NCBI GenBank assembly: GCA_002345625.1
Contig: DDWE01000073.1
Location: 1-5,711, forward strand
Length of the DNA: 5,711 bases
Reading direction: 5' to 3'
DNA from: Desulfuromonadaceae bacterium UBA2294
Lineage (GTDB): Bacteria; Desulfobacterota; Desulfuromonadia; Desulfuromonadales; UBA2294
The notes beneath the pieces are model-generated. The model ran no database searches and was not told where the DNA came from. It saw only the letters and a program-made list of their open reading frames with translations. Positions 1-5,711 of this stretch are shown piece after piece; within the stretch, counting starts at the first letter, position 1; each line of letters starts with the position of its first letter. A program made the translations under genes and the position numbers.

Positions 1-483
1 ATAGCCGGCAAGAGCCTGCTGGTCTTCATGTTTGACCGCCTCCCCGAAGAAGGTCTTGCCTGTCTGTATGGCCTTGATAGGGGGGGTGCCGGCCTGGCTG
101 GTCAGATCCTCCGGCAGAAACACCTTGTCTTTGGCGACCCGCACCTTCTCCTGGCCGTTTGCATCGAGCAGGGTCAGTTCGGTAAAGGCCGGATGCTGGC
201 GCAGCATGGTCAGCAGCGCCCACTCCTGATCATCTGGGGAGAGGGCGAGTAAATCGAGGTTTTCTGAGTCGGTCTGCAGAACCAGCAGGCTATCCTGTAG
301 TTTTTCTTCAACCAGTCCAGCGGTCAGAGTTGCAGTGCGCAACGTCGCGCGGGCCTGGGTTGCCAGCAGAGTCTTTTCGGTATGGCTGATGGCAAACAGT
401 CCGAAGCCGGCCAGCGGTACCAGGCTTGCGAGCAGGATGAAGGCCGGTAATCTGAAGCTGAGATTGTTCAAGCGTTTGCCCAT
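1..483 (-). CDS. Membrane-anchored sensor protein, N-terminal part (probable sensor histidine kinase), cut by window edge
   Basis: The frame is open from an ATG at 481-483 to the left edge without a stop (161 residues visible), so only the N-terminus is present. Residues about 13-32 form one hydrophobic segment after a short basic start (MGKRLNN), an N-in membrane anchor. The following stretch to residue 161 is hydrophilic and looks like the start of an extracytoplasmic sensing domain. It opens with a helix (about 35-75) and then has FTELTLLDANGQEKVRV near 100-116, the strand pattern typical of Cache-type (dCache) sensor domains. The output module lies outside the window. Histidine kinase is most likely, but a diguanylate cyclase or methyl-accepting protein is possible. 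It starts 14 nt after the stop of the binding-protein gene, with a modest GGGGTGG ribosome site, and so probably shares its operon. Fold and localisation are inferred from pattern reading only. Confidence 0.75.
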   Translation of the reverse strand, partial: MGKRLNNLSFRLPAFILLASLVPLAGFGLFAISHTEKTLLATQARATLRTATLTAGLVEEKLQDSLLVLQTDSENLDLLALSPDDQEWALLTMLRQHPAFTELTLLDANGQEKVRVAKDKVFLPEDLTSQAGTPPIKAIQTGKTFFGEAVKHEDQQALAGY

Positions 484-497
484 CTTATCCACCCCGC

Positions 498-1505
498 TCA
501 GGGATTGAGGTTGACTACGGTTGAGGCAAGGTTCCAGCTCCGTTTGGATAGTTTTAACCCGAGCTCTTCCGTCATTTTGCGGTTGATGGTCAATGTCAGG
601 GTAGATGGAGTTTCGACCGGCAGGTCGCCGGGGGGTATACCATGCAGCACCTTGATCGCCATTTGCGCCGCCTGGGCGCCACAGGCGTTCCGGGAACTGC
701 CGTAGGCGGCGAAGGCGCCGAGATCAATACTCTCCTCGTTGTAGCCCATGATCGGGATCTGTGCGCGACGGGAGAGCGGCAGCAGGGTCTCCTTAATCGT
801 CGCGTCGATGGGGGCGACCGGCAACAACAGGATGACATCGGCATCACCGCTGTGCAGGGCTGCCGCCGCCGGGGCAACCTCCTCTTTTGATGCGACATCG
901 ATGACTTTGAGCTGCAGGCCGAGCTGCGGGGCGATTTTACGGGCCAGAGCGATGGAGGCTGCGGACGGGGCGATGGTCGGGATATTGAAGCAGAGCACCG
1001 TGCGCGCCTTGGGCAGCAGTTTGCTGATATACCAGAGGCGTTTCTCGACCAGCACCGTATCGTTGGTGTCGATGCCGGTAATGTTCCCGCCAGGGTTCTG
1101 CATGCTGGCGACCAGGCCGCGCTCCTGGGCCGAAGAGACGGCCAGAAAAATCACCGGGATGCCGGTCCCGGCTGAGGCGACCTTCAGGGCATCGGCCTCT
1201 ATCCCGCCGGCAGCGACGGCAAGATCGGGTTTGGCCGCTATGATTTCTGCGGCGAGGCCGGCGAGGACAGAACGGTCACCTTTGGCATTTTTAACTGTGT
1301 AGGCATGAGTTGCACCGCTACCGGCTGCATGTTCCGCCATAGCGGTTTTGAACCCCTCAAAGGTGTCGAGGCGGGTGTCGTTGGCCATGAGGACACCAAT
1401 TTTCCAGGCCTGTTCCGCCCGTGCCGGGGTCGGAAACAGTAGAACACCAAGAAGGAAAAGCAGCACGGTGACAGGGATGATCCGGGCCATGAGAGTCTTG
1501 TTCAT
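498..1505 (-). CDS. ABC_sub_bind-family periplasmic substrate-binding protein (orphan)
   Basis: This encodes a secreted type-1 periplasmic binding protein of about 335 residues, the usual size for the ABC_sub_bind (COG2984) family. Residues 1-30 are a signal peptide: MNKTLMAR, a hydrophobic core around 9-24, then PTPARA followed by EQ, a good AXA cleavage site. The mature protein begins WKIGVLMANDTRLDTFEGFKTAM, the first strand and helix of the two-lobed fold. Later come PDLAVAAGG, IPVIFLAVS, the family-like NPGGNITGID, and ADVILLLPVAPID with IPIMGYNEESIDLGAFAAYG in the second half. The ligand cannot be read from sequence; some family members bind aromatic amino acids, and many are unassigned. 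An in-frame GTG lies directly before the ATG, but AGGAG is 6 nt from the ATG and only 3 nt from the GTG, so I chose the ATG at 1505. No permease or ATPase gene follows; the next gene, 14 nt away, is a membrane sensor. Confidence 0.88.
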   Translation of the reverse strand: MNKTLMARIIPVTVLLFLLGVLLFPTPARAEQAWKIGVLMANDTRLDTFEGFKTAMAEHAAGSGATHAYTVKNAKGDRSVLAGLAAEIIAAKPDLAVAAGGIEADALKVASAGTGIPVIFLAVSSAQERGLVASMQNPGGNITGIDTNDTVLVEKRLWYISKLLPKARTVLCFNIPTIAPSAASIALARKIAPQLGLQLKVIDVASKEEVAPAAAALHSGDADVILLLPVAPIDATIKETLLPLSRRAQIPIMGYNEESIDLGAFAAYGSSRNACGAQAAQMAIKVLHGIPPGDLPVETPSTLTLTINRKMTEELGLKLSKRSWNLASTVVNLNP

Positions 1506-1511
1506 CACGAT

Positions 1512-1516
1512 CTCCT
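1512..1516 (-). promoter_or_regulatory. Shine-Dalgarno site deciding the binding-protein start
   Basis: AGGAG on the minus strand lies 6 nt upstream of the ATG at 1503-1505 and only 3 nt upstream of the overlapping in-frame GTG at 1506-1508. The spacing favours the ATG, which makes the protein one residue shorter than the longest open frame. Confidence 0.7.
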
Positions 1517-1540
1517 ATAGGGCAGTGCACTTAAAAACCC

Positions 1541-1566
1541 TGATCACCTTTTACAAGCGTGATCAC
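1541..1566. repeat. Paired TGATCAC direct repeat, possible operator
   Basis: TGATCAC occurs at 1541-1547 and again at 1560-1566, starts 19 bp apart (close to two helical turns), each containing the palindrome TGATCA. The pair lies just downstream of the sigma-54-like promoter, with one copy about at the predicted transcription start and the other in the early leader. A second short motif, CAGTGCA, flanks them at 1523-1529 and 1566-1572. An operator role is inference from spacing and position only. Confidence 0.35.
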
Positions 1567-1568
1567 AG

Positions 1569-1584
1569 TGCAATGCGTCTGCCC
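1569..1584 (-). promoter_or_regulatory. Sigma-54-type (-24/-12) promoter candidate for the binding protein/sensor operon
   Basis: The minus strand reads GGGCAGACGCATTGCA. Aligned to the RpoN consensus TGGCACGNNNNTTGCW it keeps the GG and GC dinucleotides with exactly 10 nt between them, plus GGCA in the -24 box and the full TTGCA in the -12 box. The mismatches are the first base and the C and G of the consensus CACG. Transcription would begin near 1557-1560, leaving a leader of about 50 nt before the ATG at 1505. A sigma-54 promoter would need an enhancer-binding activator, which is not encoded in this window. This is a visual match and untested. Confidence 0.5.
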
Positions 1585-1621
1585 GATCGGCCAATGCTGA
1601 TCTGTAACAGAACGCGGAATA

Positions 1622-2215
1622 TCAGTTCTTCCCCCCGACCAGCTGCAACAGGCTGCGGCCAATTTCGGCCGGCGGCAGGATCTGGTCGATACCGCCGCGG
1701 CTGATGGCGGCGCCGGGCATCATCGATGAACTGGCGGTCGCCGGATCCTGTACCAGGGTGTAGCCACCCAGGGCCTTGATCCGCATCAAACCTTCGGCGC
1801 CATCGCTGGAGGCACCACTGAGCAGAACGCCGATCAGCTTTTTTTGAATGGCCTCCGCTGCCGTCTCGAACAGTACATCGATCGACGGGCGGCTATAGTT
1901 GACTTTTGCATCGATGGTCAGGGCGAATCGCCCATCAGACTCCAACAATAGGTGATAGTTGGCCGGGGCAAGATAGACCTGACCCGGTCGTAAGCGCTCC
2001 TTCTCTGCGGCTTCCTGCAGGGGGAGCCGGGAATGCTTCTGCAGTGTTCTGGCCATGTCCGCCGCATCGGAGTGGGGGTGCAGGTGCAGCACGACGGCAA
2101 TGGCGGCCGGAAAGTTCTCCGGCAGTTGTGCCAGTAGCTCAATCAGGGCTTCACGGCCGCCGGCCGAACCGCCGATGACCACGGTGCTGTAGGTTTGAAC
2201 TCCCTGTTTCGTCAC
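1622..2215 (-). CDS. cheB: Stand-alone CheB-type protein-glutamate methylesterase (no receiver domain)
   Basis: At 197 residues this is just the catalytic domain of CheB, which removes methyl groups from (or deamidates) glutamyl side chains of chemoreceptors. The expected triad is visible: Ser17 in VIGGSAGG, His44 in VVLHLHPH and Asp138 in LLSGASSDGAEG. Other family landmarks are LRPGQVYLAPANYHLLL (about 75-91), SRPSIDVLFETAA (108-120) and the C-terminal PGAAISRGGIDQILP. Classical CheB is about 350 residues with an N-terminal phospho-receiver that controls activity. Here that domain is absent, so regulation must differ or come from a partner. The start is a GTG with GGAG 7 nt upstream; an ATG 4 nt further upstream is in another frame and closes quickly. 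The gene follows cheR by 22 nt, so the two are surely co-transcribed. The target protein is not in the visible sequence. Confidence 0.92.
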   Translation of the reverse strand: MTKQGVQTYSTVVIGGSAGGREALIELLAQLPENFPAAIAVVLHLHPHSDAADMARTLQKHSRLPLQEAAEKERLRPGQVYLAPANYHLLLESDGRFALTIDAKVNYSRPSIDVLFETAAEAIQKKLIGVLLSGASSDGAEGLMRIKALGGYTLVQDPATASSSMMPGAAISRGGIDQILPPAEIGRSLLQLVGGKN

Positions 2216-2237
2216 GCATAGGCTCCGAAAGGCCGGG

Positions 2238-3059
<822 letters not shown>

Positions 3060-3312
3060 GAGAGGGCTCCTCGGGGTGCTCTCTGGTCGGTATGTGCTAT
3101 CGGTGCACGGAAAGAACCTCTTTTGGTATCATCTGGTTTTAGAATAGAAAAGGGCCATAATTACTCTTTAAGAAATGATTCTGACATGTTATGCGGATTC
3201 TGCCAGAAGATAAACAGAATTTCATCTTTTTGGGGCAAAAAACAATACGGGATTTTGTTTGTTAGTGTTTTATCGGTTACAGCAGTTTGCCCACCGGGGA
3301 GTCGCGGCCATA
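3060..3312 (-). promoter_or_regulatory. AT-rich upstream region of cheR, with GATTCTG repeats
   Basis: This gene-free stretch lies between the terminator and the cheR ATG. It is clearly more AT-rich than the coding sequence: I counted 40 G/C in the 120 bases 3121-3240. It carries GATTCTG twice in direct orientation, at 3177-3183 and 3196-3202 (starts 19 bp apart), and an inverted CAGAAT at 3215-3220, giving a dyad with the second copy. It should hold the cheR/cheB promoter, but I could not find convincing -35/-10 or -24/-12 boxes. Base composition and repeats suggest a regulated promoter; this is inference. Confidence 0.5.
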
Positions 3313-3349
3313 AATAAAGCCGGTCCGCTTGCGCAAAACCGGCTTTATT
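3313..3349 (-). terminator. Intrinsic terminator after the membrane methyltransferase gene
   Basis: A perfect 12-bp inverted repeat, AATAAAGCCGGT (3313-3324) with ACCGGCTTTATT (3338-3349), encloses a 13-nt loop. It begins 28 nt past the stop of the methyltransferase gene. On the minus strand the GC-rich stem core is followed by a TTTATTTA tail, so it would end the upstream transcript and separate it from cheR. The A/T ends of the stem could also let it work in the other direction, but no plus-strand gene is present to need it. Confidence 0.85.
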
Positions 3350-3377
3350 GCAAAAGGGCAAGGTGACGGTTGTCGGA

Positions 3378-3986
3378 TCACCAGAAGTTGAGCAGGGTCG
3401 GTACCACGCCGCTGGTCTTTAACGCCTTGATAATCTGCAGAACGCCGAGAATCCAGATAAACCAGACGGCATCGAAGATATGCTTGCGGAAGATGATCGG
3501 CTTCACCGCATAGTCTTCCGGCTCTTTAAAACCTGAGAAGCGCGGGAAAAAACGGGGCGTCGCTGCCGTGTAGGCCGCGTAGTCGTCCGAGTGCAGGCCG
3601 GAGAGTTTTTTCTCTTCACTACTGATGACCATCGGGTAGTAGATGGCAAAGCCGACCAGCATGATCACGGTGAAGAACAGCGTCTCGGTGGCCAGACCAA
3701 TACCGATGGCGCCAAGAAAGCTGAAGAAGTAAAGCGGGTTGCGGGTCAGCGAGTAGGGGCCCTCGGTGATCAGCTTGTTGGTCTTGTAACCGGCGATGTA
3801 CAGCGAGCACCAGAGGCGACCCAGGGAGGCGATGCCACAAAGGACCGCACCGAGGGCAAAGAGGATGGCGCCAAAAACCGGAGCCTCACTCTGCAGGTGA
3901 CTGCCGGAAAAGAGGATCAACCCGATCAGGGCAGCAGAGAACACGCGCGAGATGGCGATGCGCAGACGTTCAATCTTGTTTTTCAT
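3378..3986 (-). CDS. Integral-membrane methyltransferase-like protein (isoprenylcysteine carboxyl methyltransferase/PEMT type)
   Basis: The product is 202 residues with several hydrophobic segments: about 16-28, 35-65, 83-120 and a last one near 175-190. The ICMT/PEMT signature is present: TEGPYSLTRNPLYFFSF (the RxPxY motif before a membrane helix) followed by SSEEKKLSGLHSDDYAAYTAATPRFFP (the paired Glu and the Y-x-x-Y-x-x-x-x-P-R-F-x-P pattern). Both contribute to the SAM pocket in family members. Bacterial relatives are mostly of unknown substrate; phospholipids, small isoprenoids or other lipophilic acceptors are possible, and protein prenylation is not expected. The open frame extends 28 codons upstream of the chosen ATG, but that part is not membrane-like or conserved in style, and AAAGGAAG sits 6 nt before the ATG at 3986. 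After the catalytic motifs the protein has about 45 more residues with an extra helix (HIFDAVWFIWILGVLQII). It has its own promoter candidate upstream and a strong terminator downstream. Confidence 0.82.
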   Translation of the reverse strand: MKNKIERLRIAISRVFSAALIGLILFSGSHLQSEAPVFGAILFALGAVLCGIASLGRLWCSLYIAGYKTNKLITEGPYSLTRNPLYFFSFLGAIGIGLATETLFFTVIMLVGFAIYYPMVISSEEKKLSGLHSDDYAAYTAATPRFFPRFSGFKEPEDYAVKPIIFRKHIFDAVWFIWILGVLQIIKALKTSGVVPTLLNFW

Positions 3987-4060
3987 CGTTGTCTTCCTTT
4001 CGCACGGATTGTGCGCAACACTCAAGGCGGCTATACAGTTCAGGCTAAAAACTGGCGCGC

Positions 4061-4089
4061 ACTCTAGCACAGCTGCTGGCAGGCGGCAA
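4061..4089 (-). promoter_or_regulatory. Sigma-70-like promoter candidate for the membrane methyltransferase gene
   Basis: On the minus strand TTGCCG (4084-4089) is separated by exactly 17 nt from TAGAGT (4061-4066); each box matches the consensus at four of six bases. TG lies upstream of the -10 box, but not at the exact extended -10 position. The start would fall near 4054, about 65 nt ahead of the ATG at 3986. It is placed in the 122-nt gap after the TIM-barrel gene, where I see no clear terminator, so read-through from upstream is also possible. Confidence 0.45.
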
Positions 4090-4108
4090 CGGCGAATATG
4101 CGCGGGGA

Positions 4109-4879
4109 TCAGGCGAGGTAGTCGGCAACGTTGCTCAGGGCGCGCAGAAGAGCGTCTTCACCGGTGACTTCTAGGGTCATGCTCGGTGCGTTTGGCAGGG
4201 TGTCGATGTGGTGGAACAGCCGGTCAAAGTCGATATCGCCCTCACCGACCGGCAGGTGGTCGTCGCCGTTACCGGTATTGTCGTGCAGGTGCAGATGGCA
4301 GAGATGAGGACCAAGTGCAGTGAACCAATCGTCCAGACTGACCTTGCTGAACAGGTGCCAGTGGCCGACGTCGAAGCAGTGGCCGAGGGTCGGAGAGTCG
4401 AGACGGTTGAGCAGGGTGACCAGCGGCTCCGGTTTGGTTTCAAAGACATTTTCCAGTACCAGCTGCAGACCATATTGGTCGGCCAGCTCAAGCAGCGGCG
4501 GCCAAAACGTCAGGGACGCCTCAAGCCAGAGTTCATCGCGACCGCCGTATTTCCAGTATTCGTAACCGGGATGCAAGACGACGACTTTGGCCTTTAGCAG
4601 AGCTGCGGCGGCAAGCGCCTGCCGGTAGCGCAGGGCGGTGGCTTCAAAGACCAGCGGTTCAAGTGCGCCGGGGTTGAGATCTAAAAAGGGTGCGTGAACA
4701 GTGGCCGTGAGGCCGTTACGGGCGAGAGCTGCGGCGCTTGTCTCCAGCAGTTGTGAATCGAGGCGGTCCAGATCCTCGCCGCGCAGCGCCACCTCCGGCT
4801 GCAGACGTCGGTTCAGCAGGTCGGGTAAGCGGCTGGCGAGTTGTTCATAGGGGATGCGGACATGCAGGCGGCTAGGCAT
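4109..4879 (-). CDS. Sugar-phosphate isomerase/epimerase-like TIM barrel (AP endonuclease 2 superfamily)
   Basis: The product is 256 residues, a typical size for the single-domain xylose-isomerase-like TIM barrel. Candidate metal and active-site residues fall at the ends of successive strands: His62 (TVHAPFLDLNPG), His103 (VVLHPGYE), Glu143 (LVLENVFE), Asp170 and His173 (GHCFDVGHWH), His199 with Asp206/His208 (HLHLHDNTGNGDDHLPVGEGDIDF) and Glu237 (TLEV). This set matches the divalent-metal site of sugar isomerases/epimerases and endonuclease IV relatives. Absence of an obvious DNA-binding loop set makes a small-molecule enzyme more likely than a DNA repair nuclease, but the substrate is unknown. 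An in-frame TTG 10 codons upstream is possible, but the ATG at 4879 has GGGAG 10 nt before it and overlaps the channel gene stop by 8 bp, which suggests translational coupling. Confidence 0.85.
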   Translation of the reverse strand: MPSRLHVRIPYEQLASRLPDLLNRRLQPEVALRGEDLDRLDSQLLETSAAALARNGLTATVHAPFLDLNPGALEPLVFEATALRYRQALAAAALLKAKVVVLHPGYEYWKYGGRDELWLEASLTFWPPLLELADQYGLQLVLENVFETKPEPLVTLLNRLDSPTLGHCFDVGHWHLFSKVSLDDWFTALGPHLCHLHLHDNTGNGDDHLPVGEGDIDFDRLFHHIDTLPNAPSMTLEVTGEDALLRALSNVADYLA

Positions 4880-5711
4880 TACGCTTTTTCTCCCTGGCCA
4901 CTTTCTCAAGTTGCTCGGTGGCAGCCCGTTCGCCGAGGGTGATCAGGATGTCGCCACCGGCCAGAACGGTTGTCGGTGCCGGATTGAACAGCATCTGTAC
5001 CCCTCCCTTTTTGATGCCGACGATGATCACGCCAAAATCCTTGCGTACACCGGAACTGATCAGGGTCTCTCCGACCAGCTGCGAATCGGTGGCGACCAGA
5101 ATCTCCTCGATGATCAGTTCGTAGTTTTTACCAGCGGTGGCGAGTTCGATGAAATCGACCACAGATGGGCGCAGGATCGCCTGGGCCATGCGCGTGGCAC
5201 CCATAATGTAAGGGGAGATGACCTTGGAGGCACCGGCGCGGCGCAGTTTCATCTCGGCACCATCTTCACTGGCGCGGGCGAGAATAAACAGATCAGGGTT
5301 AATGCCACGGGCGGTGAGGGTGATATAGACGTTCTCGGTATCTGAGGTGACGGCCGTCACCAGACCGCGGGCGTTGAGAATACCGGCACGGATCAGGGTG
5401 TCGTCGGCAGTGGCGTCGCCTTCGACGTAGAGGACACCTTCTTCATTGAGGCGTTGGCAGTTTTTTGGATCGCGTTCGACCACCACCAGCGGCACTGGTT
5501 TTGCCTCAAGCTCGCGGCAGATGTGGGTGCCGATACGACCGTAGCCGCAGATGATGTAATGACCGCGCAGCTTGGCAATCTTCTTTTCCAATTGTTTCCT
5601 CCCCAGGATCGAACGCAACTGTCCTTCGACAACAAACTGGACGATACTGCCGGCAGCGTAGGCGAGGACACTGACGCCGACAAAAATCAACATGATGGTA
5701 AACAGACGCCC
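4872..5711 (-). CDS. Potassium channel with TrkA-N/TrkA-C (RCK) regulatory module, C-terminal part, 5' end outside window
   Basis: The frame is open to the right edge (279 residues visible) and ends with TAG at 4872-4874. The first visible residues, GRLFTIMLIFVGVSVLAYAAGSIVQFVVEG, match the inner pore helix of a two-helix ion channel (Ion_trans_2), so the selectivity filter and true start lie beyond the window; the Met at 5693 is internal. Next comes a TrkA-N Rossmann domain: HYIICGYGRIG (about 51-61, GxGxxG), VVVERDP with acidic Glu79 at the end of strand 2 as expected for NAD(H)-type nucleotide binding, then EGDAT, and ILARASED. A TrkA-C domain follows (about 190-270: IEEILVATDSQLVGETL, GVIIVGIKKGG, GDILITLGE). 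The protein is an inner-membrane K+ channel gated by cytosolic ligand (nucleotide or ion) through the RCK ring. A basic tail, REKKRNA, closes it. Ion specificity is inferred because the filter is not visible. Confidence 0.92.
   Translation of the reverse strand, partial: GRLFTIMLIFVGVSVLAYAAGSIVQFVVEGQLRSILGRKQLEKKIAKLRGHYIICGYGRIGTHICRELEAKPVPLVVVERDPKNCQRLNEEGVLYVEGDATADDTLIRAGILNARGLVTAVTSDTENVYITLTARGINPDLFILARASEDGAEMKLRRAGASKVISPYIMGATRMAQAILRPSVVDFIELATAGKNYELIIEEILVATDSQLVGETLISSGVRKDFGVIIVGIKKGGVQMLFNPAPTTVLAGGDILITLGERAATEQLEKVAREKKRNA

Noticed and set aside
80..86. Run of seven G (seven C in the sensor gene) as a phase-variation or frameshift site
   Set aside because: The reading frame is intact across it (Thr-Pro-Pro), and the tract is short for slippage-based switching.
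748..1302. Plus-strand open frame of 184 codons
   Set aside because: It lies wholly opposite the binding-protein gene, has a low-complexity composition rich in Ala, Ser and Arg, and shows no recognisable motif; it is an antisense shadow in GC-rich sequence.
3270..3277. ACCGATAA on the minus strand, resembling the -10 box of a sigma-28 (flagellar) promoter
   Set aside because: It would suit a chemotaxis gene, but no TAAA-type -35 box is found at the required distance, and it lies over 200 nt from the cheR start.
3270..3300. Possible cyclic-di-GMP (GEMM) riboswitch because of a GGGCAAAC string in the cheR leader
   Set aside because: The second conserved part (GACGCAAAGCC-like) and the pairing stems of the class I aptamer are missing, so one short match is not enough.
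3161..3361. Minus-strand open frame of 66 codons between the methyltransferase and cheR
   Set aside because: It would start at a TTG and run straight through the terminator hairpin, with no ribosome site and no recognisable motif.
3591..4067. Plus-strand open frame of 158 codons
   Set aside because: It mirrors the membrane methyltransferase gene, whose family motifs are clear; the translated product is charged, low in complexity and without a recognisable domain.

Overview
All supported genes lie on the minus strand, so the window reads biologically from right (5711) to left (1). It is GC-rich coding sequence with Shine-Dalgarno sites, small intergenic gaps and a GG-N10-GC (sigma-54 type) promoter candidate. 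The gene content (RCK-type ion channel, CheR/CheB pair, orphan ABC_sub_bind-family binding protein next to a membrane sensor) fits a Gram-negative, environmental, signalling-rich bacterium. A Desulfuromonadales/Geobacter-like deltaproteobacterium is my best guess, but this is inferred from gene style and not proven by a marker gene.

Region 1 (5711 to 4109) is a two-gene unit. The first gene is the C-terminal part of a two-pore-helix potassium channel with a cytoplasmic TrkA-N/TrkA-C (RCK) module, cut by the window edge. The second is a sugar-phosphate isomerase/epimerase-like TIM barrel (AP endonuclease 2 superfamily) whose ATG overlaps the channel stop by 8 bp. Region 2 (4108 to 3313) has a sigma-70-like promoter candidate, a small integral-membrane methyltransferase of the isoprenylcysteine carboxyl methyltransferase/PEMT type, and a strong hairpin terminator.

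Region 3 (3312 to 1622) is an AT-rich, repeat-containing leader of about 250 nt followed by a cheR gene and a receiver-less cheB gene 22 nt apart. Together they form a stand-alone glutamate methylation/demethylation pair with no other chemotaxis gene visible. Region 4 (1621 to 1) starts with a sigma-54-like promoter and a pair of TGATCAC repeats. It encodes a secreted ABC-type periplasmic binding protein and, 14 nt further on, the N-terminal part of a membrane sensor (probably a histidine kinase) that runs off the left edge. No permease or ATPase lies between them, so the binding protein may be a ligand-presenting partner for the sensor and not a transport component.

No RNA genes, insertion sequences, CRISPR arrays or integration sites were seen. 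I do not see a clearly new system. The most unusual element is the binding protein/sensor pair with its own sigma-54-like promoter, placed directly after the lone CheR/CheB pair.
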